From Actinomycetota bacterium (GTDB lineage Bacteria; Actinomycetota; Thermoleophilia; Solirubrobacterales; Solirubrobacteraceae), in contig VAYS01000040.1 of assembly GCA_005883215.1 (NCBI GenBank), positions 1-64,000 of the forward strand: a DNA stretch of 64,000 nucleotides, given 5' to 3'. Of this stretch, positions 26,243 through 35,098 are shown one piece after another. The position numbers were made by a program, and so were the translations under genes. The notes beneath the pieces were generated by a model, which saw nothing but the letters and a program-made list of their open reading frames with translations, was not told where the DNA came from and made no database searches. Position 1 is the stretch's first letter. Each line of letters begins with the position of its first letter.

Positions 26243-28198
26243 GTGGCCCGGCTGACCGAACACGGTCTGCGCCGGGCGGTCGGGGTCCCCGGCCTGTTCG
26301 CCACCGCCTACGGCAACGTCGGCTCCTCGATCTACTACGCCCTGGGCTTGGTCGCCGCCCACGCCCTGGGCCTCACACCGCTGGTGTTCATGTTCGCCGG
26401 GGGCCTGTTCGTCCTGACCGCCAAGACCTACGCCGAGGGCGCGGCGATGTTCCCCGAGGCGGGGGGCGCGTCCTCGTTTGCCCGCCACGCCTTCAACGAG
26501 GTCGTCTCCTTCTTCGCCGGCTGGGCGCTGACGCTCGACTACATCCTGACCATCGCCATCTCGGCGTTCTTCGTGCCGCACTACCTGAGCGCGTTCCCGG
26601 GGCTGCACGGCCTGACCCACAACCCGGGCGACATCATCGGCGGGCTCATCACCGTGGCCGTGCTGGCGGCGCTGAACATCCGGGGGCTGGGGGAGTCGGC
26701 CAAGCTCAACCTGCTGCTCGCCCTGGTGGACCTGACCACCCAGCTCCTGCTGGTGGTCATCGGCTTCGTCCTGGTGCTGAACCCCTCGCTGCTGATCGAT
26801 CAGGTGCACCTGGGCACGGTCCCCAGCTGGAGCCAGGTGATCTTCGCCCTGTCCCTGGCCATGCTCGCCTACACCGGGATCGAGACCGTGTCCAACATGG
26901 CCGAGGAGGCCCGCGACCCGGGGCGCGACGTGCCCAAGGCGGTCAACCTGGTGCTGTTCGCGGTGCTCGGCATCTACGCCGGCATCTCGGTGGTCGCACT
27001 GTCGGCGCTGCCCGTGTGCGACTCGCTGCATCCGCTGGCCCACGGGTGCACCGGAGTGGTGCGCCACGGGCACCGGTTCTTCACCCAGCTCGGGGACACG
27101 TTCCAGAACGACCCGGTGCTGGGGATCATCGAGCATCTGGGCCTGCACGGGACGCTGCTCCACGTCGCCCAGTACTACGTCGGCGCGCTGGCGGCCACGA
27201 TCCTGTTCATCGCCACCAACGCCGGTTTGATCGGGATCTCGCGCCTGTCGTGGTCGCTCGCCGAGCACCGTCAGCTGCCCAGCCTGTTCGCCCGCCTGCA
27301 CGCGAACTTCAGAACGCCGTGGTTCACGATCCTCTTCTTCTCGGCGTTGGCCGGAGTGCTGGTCCTCTGGGGGGACACCAACGTGCTGGGCAACCTCTAC
27401 TCGTTCGGTGCGATGCTGTCGTTCACCACCGCCCACGTGGCGGTGATAGCTCTGCGGGTCAAGGATCCCGACCGCGAGCGGCCCTACCGCATGCCCGGAA
27501 ACGTCCGCATCCGCGGCCGCCTGATCCCCCTGACTGCGGTGGTGGGAGGCCTGGGCACGTTCGCCGCCTGGATCTCGGTGGTGGTGCTCAAGGGCGAGAC
27601 GCGCCTCGTGGGCATCCCCTGGATGGTGCTCGGCCTGGGCGCCTACTTCCTCTACCGCCGTCGCCAGGGGCTGGACCCTCGCCGGCAGTATCGAATCCCC
27701 CGGGCCGAGCGCCCCGCCGGCTTTCAGGCGCTCGCCTACCGCACGGCGCTGGTCCCCATCTTCGGTGGCGACGTGAGTGCCCAGACGCTGTCCAGCGCGG
27801 CCAAGCTAATCGGCTACCAAGGGGTGGTCTACGCGGTTTACGTGCTCCCGGTCCCCAGCCAGCTCTCGCTCGACGCCGGCCTGGAAGAGGAGGAGGCGGC
27901 GGGACGCAGCGTGCTCGAGACGGCGCGTATCAAGGCGCGCCGCGAGCGTATCCGGATCCACACTGACCTGATCCGCACCCGTAATCCGGGCGCGGCGCTG
28001 GTCGACGAGGCCGAGCGCGTGCACGCCGACGTCGTCTACCTGTCCACCCTGCACGCCCCCGCCACTGAGCAACGCATCGGCCCCACGGCCATGTACCTGC
28101 TCAGCCGGCGTCCCTGTCGAGTGATCGTGGAAACCGACAATCGAGTGGGTCCCGGATCGGCGAGCGCTCGGGGCCAGCCCGCCCCCGTGGGGACCTAG
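26243..28198 (+). CDS. APC-family amino acid permease with C-terminal USP-like domain
   Basis: 651 residues. Residues about 1-475 contain twelve membrane helices with the APC motif AYGNVGSSIYYALGLVA in helix 1 and AMLAYTGIETVSNMAEEARDPGRDVPKA in helix 6. This arrangement is typical of amino acid/polyamine symporters. Residues about 495-635 form a universal-stress-protein-like domain: TALVPIFGGDVSAQTL, a dispersed GAALVDEAERVHADVVYLST, and GPTAMYLLSRRPCRVIVE, the G-x9-G(S/T)-like nucleotide-binding end in altered form. Such permease-USP fusions may sense nucleotide or energy state. The substrate is unknown. GTG start 3 nt after the SDR stop. Confidence 0.87.
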   Translation: MARLTEHGLRRAVGVPGLFATAYGNVGSSIYYALGLVAAHALGLTPLVFMFAGGLFVLTAKTYAEGAAMFPEAGGASSFARHAFNEVVSFFAGWALTLDYILTIAISAFFVPHYLSAFPGLHGLTHNPGDIIGGLITVAVLAALNIRGLGESAKLNLLLALVDLTTQLLLVVIGFVLVLNPSLLIDQVHLGTVPSWSQVIFALSLAMLAYTGIETVSNMAEEARDPGRDVPKAVNLVLFAVLGIYAGISVVALSALPVCDSLHPLAHGCTGVVRHGHRFFTQLGDTFQNDPVLGIIEHLGLHGTLLHVAQYYVGALAATILFIATNAGLIGISRLSWSLAEHRQLPSLFARLHANFRTPWFTILFFSALAGVLVLWGDTNVLGNLYSFGAMLSFTTAHVAVIALRVKDPDRERPYRMPGNVRIRGRLIPLTAVVGGLGTFAAWISVVVLKGETRLVGIPWMVLGLGAYFLYRRRQGLDPRRQYRIPRAERPAGFQALAYRTALVPIFGGDVSAQTLSSAAKLIGYQGVVYAVYVLPVPSQLSLDAGLEEEEAAGRSVLETARIKARRERIRIHTDLIRTRNPGAALVDEAERVHADVVYLSTLHAPATEQRIGPTAMYLLSRRPCRVIVETDNRVGPGSASARGQPAPVGT

Positions 28199-28247
28199 CC
28201 CGCGCGGCGCCGTCCCCCTCGCCCGCTCGCCGTCGGCGTGGAGGCTC

Positions 28248-28300
28248 GTGGGGCAAAGTGGAAGATCGAGTTGCGAAGTGGGGGAAAGTGGGTTACAGTG
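28248..28300 (+). promoter_or_regulatory. dcw promoter with MraZ-type operator repeats
   Basis: Five G-rich units start exactly 10 bp apart: GTGGGGCAAA (28248), GTGGAAGATC (28258), GAGTTGCGAA (28268, degenerate), GTGGGGGAAA (28278) and GTGGGTTACA (28288). MraZ is known to bind direct TGGGN repeats at one-helical-turn spacing. Within the array TTGCGA (28271-28276) and TACAGT (28294-28299), 17 bp apart, look like -35 and -10 elements. Bound MraZ would therefore cover the promoter. Confidence 0.82.
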
Positions 28301-28375
28301 CCCGCGCGAACCGGGGTGGAGGAGCTCCTCCCACTCCTCCACCTCGGTTCCCGAGCTATCGCTCGGGGGACACCA

Positions 28376-28810
28376 GTGGCCTTCCGTGGCACCTTCGATC
28401 ACACGCTCGACGCCAAGAACCGGCTCACGATCCCGGCTCGCTACCGCTCGCAGCTGGCCGACGGCGTCGTCCTCACCCAGCCGGCCGACGGCAGCCCCTG
28501 TCTCCAGCTGTGGCGGGCCGAGGAACTCGAGCGGGCAACGGCCCGGATCCTCGAGCAGTTCCGTCCTGGCTCGCGCGAGCGCGAGACGCTCGTCCGCTTC
28601 TTTAACAGCCGCTCGCACGAGACCGAGCTCGACGGCGCCGGGCGGGTGATGGTGCCCGGCTTCCTCGCCGAGAAGGTCGGCCTGGGGCGCGAGGTCGTGG
28701 TCACCGGCGCCGACGAGCGGCTGGAGATCTGGGACCGCCCCGCCTGGGCCAGCTACGAGGCCCAGCTCGACCCGCAACCGATCATCGACCAACTTGGCCA
28801 TTCTGCTTGA
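28376..28810 (+). CDS. mraZ: Transcriptional regulator MraZ
   Basis: 144 residues, the family norm, from a GTG preceded by CGGGGGA. Two AbrB-like halves each carry the DxxxR signature: FDHTLDAKNRLTIPARYR near the N-terminus and LDGAGRVMVPGFLAEKVGL in the second half. MraZ forms ring oligomers on the direct repeats upstream and represses its own cell-division cluster. A longer reading from ATG 28238 would run through the operator and is rejected. One nucleotide separates its stop from rsmH. Confidence 0.93.
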   Translation: MAFRGTFDHTLDAKNRLTIPARYRSQLADGVVLTQPADGSPCLQLWRAEELERATARILEQFRPGSRERETLVRFFNSRSHETELDGAGRVMVPGFLAEKVGLGREVVVTGADERLEIWDRPAWASYEAQLDPQPIIDQLGHSA

Positions 28811-28811
28811 C

Positions 28812-29756
28812 ATGACCGTGACCCACGTGCCCGTTCTGGCGGGCGAGCTGCTCGAGGCGCTCGCCCCCGGCCCGGGCGAGGTCGCGGTCGACTGCACCTT
28901 CGGCGGCGGCGGCCACGCGCGCACGGTGGCCGCCCGCCTGGGTCCCACCGGCACGCTGATCGCGATCGACCGCGACCCTCTGGCCGAGGAGCGCTTCGCC
29001 GAACTGGCCGACGAGCTGGCGTGCGACGCCCGCTTCCTGCGCGCGCCGTTCGCCGAAGGGCTGTCCCAGCTCGAGCAGGAGGGCGTGCGGGCAGACGCGG
29101 TGTACCTCGACCTCGGGCTGTCCTCGATGCAGATCGATACCCGCGAGCGCGGCTTCGCCTACTCCTACGACGCTCCGCTGGATATGCGCATGGATCCCGA
29201 CTCCGAGCTCACCGCGGACGACATCGTCAACGAATGGCCCCAGGCCAGGCTGGCGGGTCTGCTGCGCGAGCTGGGCGAGGAGCGCCACGCCCGGGCGATC
29301 GCCCGGGCCATCGTCCGCCGCCGGGCGGACGAGCCGCTGCACACCACCGCCGAGCTGGTAGACACGATCATCGGCGCGGTTCCCGGGCCCGCCCGCTTCG
29401 GCTCGGGGCATCCCGCCAAGCGCACCTTCCAGGCCCTGCGCATCGCGGTCAACGATGAGCTCGAGCAACTGGACGCCGCCCTGCCGGCGGCTTGGAGGCT
29501 GCTGGGATCTGGTGGGCGCCTGGCCGCCATCGCCTTCCATTCGCTCGAGGACCGCCGGGTCAAGCGCTTCCTGGCCGACCGCGCCCGCGGCTGCATCTGT
29601 CCGCCCGAGCTTCCGGTCTGCGTGTGTGGCCGCGAGCCCGAGGCCGACCTGCTCACCCGCGGGGCGGTCACGCCGTCCGAGCCCGAGCTGGCCGATAACC
29701 CCCGCGCCGCGTCGGCGCGCCTGCGCGCCGCCCGCAAGCGCGAGGCGACCCCATGA
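28812..29756 (+). CDS. rsmH: 16S rRNA (cytosine1402-N4)-methyltransferase
   Basis: 314 residues. The opening THVPVLAGELLEALAPGPGEVAVDCTFGGGGHA carries the SAM motif. YLDLGLSSMQID, SYDAPLDMRMD, KRTFQALRIAVNDEL and AIAFHSLEDRRVKRF are all RsmH signatures. It methylates C1402 in the ribosomal decoding centre. ATG 28812 is preferred; an in-frame TTG at 28794 would overlap mraZ. The stop overlaps the ftsL-like start as ATGA. Confidence 0.95.
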   Translation: MTVTHVPVLAGELLEALAPGPGEVAVDCTFGGGGHARTVAARLGPTGTLIAIDRDPLAEERFAELADELACDARFLRAPFAEGLSQLEQEGVRADAVYLDLGLSSMQIDTRERGFAYSYDAPLDMRMDPDSELTADDIVNEWPQARLAGLLRELGEERHARAIARAIVRRRADEPLHTTAELVDTIIGAVPGPARFGSGHPAKRTFQALRIAVNDELEQLDAALPAAWRLLGSGGRLAAIAFHSLEDRRVKRFLADRARGCICPPELPVCVCGREPEADLLTRGAVTPSEPELADNPRAASARLRAARKREATP

Positions 29757-30631
29757 CCCCCGCCACCTCGGCCGCCCGCGCCGCCGAGCTCCGCCCCGGA
29801 GGGCGCGGTCACCGGCGTCGATTGGTGCACCGCGTCTCGCCGCCCGCGCCCCGGCGCCTCTCCGGTCCGGCCGGCGCGATCGCTCTGCCCGCACCGCGAC
29901 CGTGGTCGCCTCGCCGGCGCCGCGGCGGGGCCGCTCTGCCCAGCCAGGTGCTGGGTGGCCTGCGGCACGGTCTCCGCGCCGTGCCCGACCATCGCTTCCT
30001 CGACCGGCTCATCCGGGGCCGGGCGTGGATCGGCCTGATCGCCTTCGCCCTGATCGGGATCGTCGCTCTGCAGCTGATGCTGCTCAAGCTCAACACCGGG
30101 ATCGGCCGCGACCTGCAGAAGACCAATACGCTCGCGCGCGAGAACGCCGCCCTGCAGGCCCAGGTCTCGCGCCTGTCGGCAGGCGACCGCATCGCGGCCG
30201 AGGGCCAGCGCTTGGGCCTGGTGATGGCGCCGGCTGGCGAGGCGCGCTTTCTCACCACCCGGGGCGTAATCGACGCCCGCGTTGCCAGTCGGCGGGTGCG
30301 CAACTTCCACGCCCTGGCGCTTAGCGGCGTCAACGGGTCGTCGTCGAGCGTCGGCGGCGCGGATGGCTCGAGCCTCGGCGGCTCGGGCCCCGCGAGCTCG
30401 TCACCCTCGGGCTCGGGCTCCTCGGACTCGGGGTCATCCTCCTCGGGCTCGGGGTCGGGCTCCTCGGCCTCGGGGTCGTCCTCCTCGGACTCCGCCTCGG
30501 GCTCCGGGTCGGCCTCCGGCTCGGGGTCGGCGGCCTCCGGGTCGAGCTCCGGCGGCGCGGGCTCGTCCGCCAGCGCCGGAGCGGGCACCGGCGACGCCTC
30601 GGCGGCGGGCGCCGCGGGATCTGGGAGGTAG
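29753..30631 (+). CDS. ftsL: FtsL/DivIC-like division protein with long Ser/Gly tail
   Basis: 292 residues. An Arg/Pro-rich cytoplasmic segment (1-85) leads to one membrane helix (about 92-112, WIGLIAFALIGIVALQLMLL). A short coiled coil follows (RDLQKTNTLARENAALQAQVSRL) with AAEGQRLGLVMAPAGE after it, the arrangement of FtsL. Its place between rsmH and ftsI supports the assignment. The final 100 residues, outside the membrane, are almost only Ser, Gly, Ala and Asp, which is unusual for FtsL. It is expected to bridge FtsQ and FtsW/FtsI in the divisome. ATGA overlap with rsmH. Confidence 0.78.
   Translation: MTPATSAARAAELRPGGRGHRRRLVHRVSPPAPRRLSGPAGAIALPAPRPWSPRRRRGGAALPSQVLGGLRHGLRAVPDHRFLDRLIRGRAWIGLIAFALIGIVALQLMLLKLNTGIGRDLQKTNTLARENAALQAQVSRLSAGDRIAAEGQRLGLVMAPAGEARFLTTRGVIDARVASRRVRNFHALALSGVNGSSSSVGGADGSSLGGSGPASSSPSGSGSSDSGSSSSGSGSGSSASGSSSSDSASGSGSASGSGSAASGSSSGGAGSSASAGAGTGDASAAGAAGSGR
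30333..30600 (+). repeat. Low-complexity Ser/Gly codon repeat in the ftsL-like gene
   Basis: Irregular repeats of TCG/TCC and GGC/GGG codons (GGCTCGGGCTCCTCGGACTC and variants) encode the Ser-Gly tail. This is coding low complexity, not an interspersed repeat. It is a likely site of length variation and of assembly trouble. Confidence 0.75.
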
Positions 30632-30632
30632 C

Positions 30633-32294
30633 GTGCCCACCACCGAGCGGCGGGTCGGGCAGCTCTTCGCCGTCTTTCTCGTGCTGCTGGCGGTCGCCGG
30701 TGTGCGCACCGCCTACCTGGCCGCCGTCAAGGGTGGCTCGCTGCGCCAGCGGGCCGCCTCGCAGCAGACGACCGCGGTCACCGTGCCCGCCCAGCGCGGG
30801 TCGATCGTCGACCGCCACGGCACGCAGCTGGCGGTGTCCGAGCCCGCCGACGACATCGCCGCCAACCCCCGCCTGATCGTCGATCCGGTGGCCGCGGCGC
30901 GCCGGCTGGCTCCGCTGCTGCACCAGGGCGCCGATGCGATCGCGGTCAAGCTCGCCGCGCGTGGGTCGGGCTTCGTCTACCTGGCCCGCCAGGTGCCCGC
31001 GGACATGGCCGAGCGCATCCGTCGCCTGAACATCGCCGGCCTGCAGTTCACCTCGGTCGACAAGCGCGACTACCCGCGCGGGAGTCTGGCTGCCCAGGTG
31101 CTCGGCACGGTGGGGATCGACGGCAGCGGCCTGTCCGGCCTGGAGTACGCCGACGACCGCGTGCTGCGCGGACACTCGGGCACGCGCCGCGTCACCAGCG
31201 ACGCCCTCGGCCACCCGATCGCCGTCGCCGACGCCAGTCAGGCCGAGCCGGGACACGGCCTCGAGCTCAGCATCGACGCCACGATTCAGAGCCGCGCCGA
31301 GGCGGTGCTGGCCTCGGTGGGACGCACCTACGGGCCGAAGGCGGCGACGGCGATCGTCATGGACCCGCGCAGCGGCGAGATCCTGGCCCTGGCCAACTGG
31401 CCGCCGGTCAACGCCAACCACGTCGCGCGGGCCTCCATCGCCGCGCGCCAGGACCATGCGGTGGGTTTCGACTACGAGCCCGGCTCGACGTTCAAGGCGT
31501 TCACCGTGGCCGGGGCGCTGCAGGAGGGCCTGGTCACGCCCTCGACCCTGTTCGACCTGCCCCCAGAGATCCAGGTGGCCGATCGCACGATCTCAGACGC
31601 CGAGTCGCGTCCGGACGAGACGCTGTCCACGGCGCGCATCCTGGCCCAGTCGAGCAACGTGGGCGCGATCCGGATCGGGCTGCGCCTGGGGCGCAGCCAC
31701 TTCGACTCGTGGGTCCACCGCTTCGGCTTTGGTCGGCCGACCGGCGTGGACCTGCCCGGCGAGGAGCGCGGCCAGGTCCTGCCGCTCGATAGGTACTCAG
31801 GTTCGTCGATGGGCAACCTGCCGATCGGGCAGGGCAACTCGGTGACCCCGATGCAGATGGCGACCGCCTACGCGGCGGTCGCCAACGGGGGGATCCTGCG
31901 CGCGCCCCACCTGGTCCGGGCGGTCGACGGGCATGGCACCCGCGAGCCGACGGGCCGGCGCGTGCTCACCCCGCCGGTGGCGGCCGAGCTGCGTCAGATG
32001 CTCAAGGGCGTCTTCTCCCCCGGAGGCACGGCAAGCGAGGTGTCCATTCCCGGCTACCAGCTGGCGGGCAAGACCGGCACCGCGAACAAGATCGACCCCG
32101 TGACCCACACCTACTCGAGCTCGCGCTACGTGGCCTCGTTCGTGGGCTTTGCGCCTGCACGCCGGCCGCGCCTGCTGTGCGCGGTGATGGTCGACGAGCC
32201 CCAGGGCGCGATCTACGGCGGCGTCGTGGCGGCGCCGGCGTTTGGCCAGATCATGTCGTTCGCCCTGCCCTACCTGCGCGTCCCGCCGGCCTAG
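30633..32294 (+). CDS. ftsI: Penicillin-binding protein FtsI/PBP3 (septal transpeptidase)
   Basis: 553 residues: one N-terminal membrane helix (about 9-29), the PBP dimer/pedestal domain (PAQRGSIVDRHGTQLAVS, RDYPRGSLAAQVLGTVGIDG) and the transpeptidase domain. The active-site Ser is in STFK at 285-288, the SxN motif is SSN at 340-342, and the KTGT motif is at about 480. It cross-links septal peptidoglycan with FtsW. No PASTA domain is present. GTG start 1 nt after the ftsL-like stop with GGGAGGT before it. Confidence 0.95.
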   Translation: MPTTERRVGQLFAVFLVLLAVAGVRTAYLAAVKGGSLRQRAASQQTTAVTVPAQRGSIVDRHGTQLAVSEPADDIAANPRLIVDPVAAARRLAPLLHQGADAIAVKLAARGSGFVYLARQVPADMAERIRRLNIAGLQFTSVDKRDYPRGSLAAQVLGTVGIDGSGLSGLEYADDRVLRGHSGTRRVTSDALGHPIAVADASQAEPGHGLELSIDATIQSRAEAVLASVGRTYGPKAATAIVMDPRSGEILALANWPPVNANHVARASIAARQDHAVGFDYEPGSTFKAFTVAGALQEGLVTPSTLFDLPPEIQVADRTISDAESRPDETLSTARILAQSSNVGAIRIGLRLGRSHFDSWVHRFGFGRPTGVDLPGEERGQVLPLDRYSGSSMGNLPIGQGNSVTPMQMATAYAAVANGGILRAPHLVRAVDGHGTREPTGRRVLTPPVAAELRQMLKGVFSPGGTASEVSIPGYQLAGKTGTANKIDPVTHTYSSSRYVASFVGFAPARRPRLLCAVMVDEPQGAIYGGVVAAPAFGQIMSFALPYLRVPPA

Positions 32295-32325
32295 GTGGGC
32301 TCGCCCGAACCCTAAGATCCGGCCG

Positions 32326-32388
32326 ATGAGCAGCTCCGGCCCTTCGTCGACGCGCCCGCGCGGCCCTTGCCCGCGGCGGCACCGGTGA
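32326..32388 (+). other. 20-codon open frame overlapping the murE start
   Basis: ATG at 32326 sits 7 nt after TAAGAT (32313-32318), a good spacing for a leaderless transcript. The frame ends at a TGA inside GTGA (32385-32388), whose GTG is the likely murE start. It may be a coupling peptide or a trace of a frame error in the murE 5' end. The peptide resembles nothing I know. Confidence 0.35.
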
Positions 32389-33609
32389 GGTTGGCCCAGC
32401 TCATGCCGAGCGCTCCGGCGCCCGCCGCGGCGCTGGAGATCGCCGCGCTGGCCTACGACAGCCGGCGGGTGACTCCGGGGACGCTGTTCTTCTGCGTGCG
32501 GGGGTTCACCACCGACGGCCACGAGCACGCCGGGGAGGCGGTCGCCCGCGGAGCCGCGGCGCTGGTCGTCGAACGCCCGCTGGGACTCGGCGTGCCCGAG
32601 GTGCGGGTGCCCGACGCCCGCGCGGCGATGGCCCCCGCCGCGGCCCGCTTCTACGGAGACCCCACCCGCCGGCTGGCGGTGGTGGGGATCACCGGGACGA
32701 ACGGCAAGACCACCACCGCCTTCGTCGTCCGCTCCCTGCTCGAGGCGGCCGGACGTCCGTGCGCCCTGATGGGGACCGTCAAGTCGGTGGTCGGGGGCCA
32801 GGATCGCCCGGTGGTCCGCACCACGCCGGAGGCGATCGACCTGCAGGCGGCGTTTGCCGAGATGCTCGCCGTTGGAGACCGCTGCTGCGCAATGGAGGTC
32901 TCCTCCCACGCGCTCGAGCTGGGGCGCGTGGAGGACGTCCACTTCACGGTCGCGGTGTTCACCAACCTGACCCAGGACCACCTCGATTTTCATCCGACGA
33001 TGGAGGACTACTTCGCCGCCAAGCGGCGCCTGTTCGCCTCGCCCGAGCACGCGGTGGTCAACCTGGACGACCCCTACGGCGCCCGCCTCGCCCGGGAGCT
33101 GGACCGGGCGGTCACCTTCGCCATCGACTCCCCGGCCGACTACCGGGCGCGCGACGTCGACTCGGACCTCTCGGGCTCGCGCTTCGTCATCGACGCGCCC
33201 CACGGTCCGGTGGACGTCGAGACGCCCCTGCCGGGCCGCTTCAACGTGTCCAACCTCCTGCTGCGGGGGCGACCGCGACCGCGGCAAGCGGCCGCGCATG
33301 GGGGCGATCGCCGCCGCCGGCGCCGACGAGGTGATCGTCACCTCCGACAACCCGCGCTCCGAGGACCCCGAGGCGATCGTGGCCGACATCATGGCCGGGA
33401 TCGCGCCCCCGGCGAGCGAGCGTGTACGGGCGGTGATCGATCGCCGCGAGGCGATCGAGCGCGCGGTGGGGGCGGCCCGCCCGGGCGACGTGGTGGTCAT
33501 CGCCGGCAAGGGCCACGAACAGGGCCAGGAGTTCGCCGCGGGCAGGAGGATCCCCTTCGACGACGTCAGCGTCGCCCGCGAGGCGCTGGCCGCGTCCTCG
33601 GCGGCCTAG
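32385..33609 (+). pseudogene. murE: MurE (meso-diaminopimelate-adding ligase), with internal deletion and frameshift
   Basis: MurE adds the third peptide residue to UDP-MurNAc-L-Ala-D-Glu. The first frame gives a normal N-terminal and central domain: AYDSRRVTPGTLFF, VVGITGTNGKTTTAF (P-loop about 100-111), [26 protein letters not shown] and [10 protein letters not shown]. At 33256-33263 it breaks off. The C-terminal domain resumes one frame over at 33262 with [15 protein letters not shown], then [14 protein letters not shown] and GKGHEQGQ, and stops at 33609. The DNPR motif marks meso-diaminopimelate specificity. About 75-90 residues, including the DYAH region, are absent. As sequenced the gene cannot make a full enzyme. 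Confidence 0.85.
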
Positions 33610-33658
33610 TGGCCTCCCCGCAGATCCACACCCCGGTCGCCAGGAGGAACCACTAGCC

Positions 33659-35098
33659 GTGCGCGCCTGGGCGCCCGAGCGGGTGGCTGAGGCGGCCGGC
33701 GCCCGCCTGGTCGCCCCTGCGCCGGCGCGCGGGGGGGATCCGGGGCCCGCGCGCGCGGTGATCGACTCCCGCGCGGCCGGGCCCGGGGACCTGTTCGTCG
33801 GGCTGGCGGGCGCCACCGCCGACGGGGGACGCTTCGCCCCCCAGGCGCTGGCCGCCGGGGCGTGGGGCGCGCTGGTGGCGCCCGAGCACGCCGAGGCCGC
33901 GCGCCGCGCCGCGCCGGGCGTCCTGCTCGCCGCCGCCGACCCCCTGGCGGCCCTGCAGGCGCTCGCCCGCGCCTGGCGGCGGGCGCTCGGCGCCCGCGTC
34001 CTGGCCATCACCGGATCGACGGGCAAGACCTCGACCAAGGACATCCTCGCCGCGGTGCTGTCCGAGCGCCTGCGCACGGTCGCCAGCCCCGAGAACCTCA
34101 ATACCGAGATCGGCCTGCCGCTGGCCGTCCTGGAGGCGCCGGACGCAACCGAGGCGTTGGTGCTCGAGCTGGCGATGCGGGGGGCCGGCCAGATCGCCGA
34201 GCTCGCCGCCATCGCCGAGCCCGATGTGGGCGTGATCGTCAACGTCGGTCCCGTGCACCTCGAGCTGCTGGGAAGCCTGGAGGCGATCGCCGCGGCCAAG
34301 GCCGAGCTGATCGCCGCGCTGGCGCCGGGGACGACCGCCGTGGTCCCGGCCGGCGAGCCCCTGCTCGTGCCCCACCTGCGCTCTGACCTGCGCACGGTGA
34401 CCTTCGGCCCCGGGGGGGAGGTGCGCCTGGCCGCGGGTCCGCCCCCCGCTGCCGCCGACCATCCGCTCGACGACCGTGCCCCGGTCCGGATCGCCGCCGG
34501 CGACCAGCAGGTCGAGCTCCAGCCGAACTTCGCCTCCGCCCATCAGCTGCAGAACCTGCTCGCCGCCGTGGCCGCCGCTGGCGCCCTGGGGGTGGTGCCG
34601 TCGGGCCGCCTGGACGTGGCCTTCTCCGCCTGGCGGGGCGACCGGGTGGCGCTGCCCGGGGGGATCGTGATCATCAACGACTGCTACAACGCCAACCCCA
34701 TGTCGATGGCCGCCGCGCTCGACGACCTCGCCGCCGGCGCTCCGGGCCGCCGCGTGGCGGTGCTGGGCGACATGCTCGAGCTCGGTCCCGCCGAGGCCGA
34801 CTATCACCGCGAGCTCGGCACCCGCGCCGCGCGCGCCGGGGTGGGAGTGCTGGTGGCCGTCGGCCCGCTGGCCCGAGGGGCGGCGCGGGCCTTCGGGGAA
34901 GCGGGGGAGGTCCACGCGGTCGACAGCGCCGAGCAGGCGGCCGAGCTGACGGCCCGGCTGGTGGGCTCCGGCGACACGGTGCTAATCAAGGGCTCGCGCG
35001 GCGTCGGCCTGGAGATCGTCGCCGAGCGCCTGCTCGCCGAGCGCGACGGGCCCCTCGGCCCGGCCCCCGACCGGGGCGACAAGGCCAGGACCGCCTGA
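33659..35098 (+). CDS. murF: UDP-MurNAc-tripeptide:D-Ala-D-Ala ligase
   Basis: 479 residues from a GTG with CAGGAGG at 33641-33647. RAVIDSRAAGPGDLFVGLAG opens the UDP-binding domain. AITGSTGKTSTKDILAAVL (about 117-135) is the ATP P-loop; NLNTEIGLPLAVLE, ELAMRGAGQIAELAAIA, INDCYNANPMSMAAALD and VLGDMLELGPAEADYHRELG complete the MurF pattern. It adds D-Ala-D-Ala to form the UDP-MurNAc-pentapeptide in the cytoplasm. Unlike murE and murC here, this Mur ligase is intact. Stop and mraY start overlap as TGATG. Confidence 0.95.
   Translation: MRAWAPERVAEAAGARLVAPAPARGGDPGPARAVIDSRAAGPGDLFVGLAGATADGGRFAPQALAAGAWGALVAPEHAEAARRAAPGVLLAAADPLAALQALARAWRRALGARVLAITGSTGKTSTKDILAAVLSERLRTVASPENLNTEIGLPLAVLEAPDATEALVLELAMRGAGQIAELAAIAEPDVGVIVNVGPVHLELLGSLEAIAAAKAELIAALAPGTTAVVPAGEPLLVPHLRSDLRTVTFGPGGEVRLAAGPPPAAADHPLDDRAPVRIAAGDQQVELQPNFASAHQLQNLLAAVAAAGALGVVPSGRLDVAFSAWRGDRVALPGGIVIINDCYNANPMSMAAALDDLAAGAPGRRVAVLGDMLELGPAEADYHRELGTRAARAGVGVLVAVGPLARGAARAFGEAGEVHAVDSAEQAAELTARLVGSGDTVLIKGSRGVGLEIVAERLLAERDGPLGPAPDRGDKARTA

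Noticed and set aside
28238-28375. Upstream in-frame ATG at 28238 as the mraZ start
   Set aside because: It would read through the operator repeats and promoter and add 46 residues not found in the family; the GTG at 28376 has a Shine-Dalgarno and matches the family N-terminus.
30333-30600. Serine/glycine repeats as a possible minisatellite or mobile repeat
   Set aside because: Codon-level low complexity inside one reading frame; no unit is conserved exactly and nothing similar occurs elsewhere in the window.
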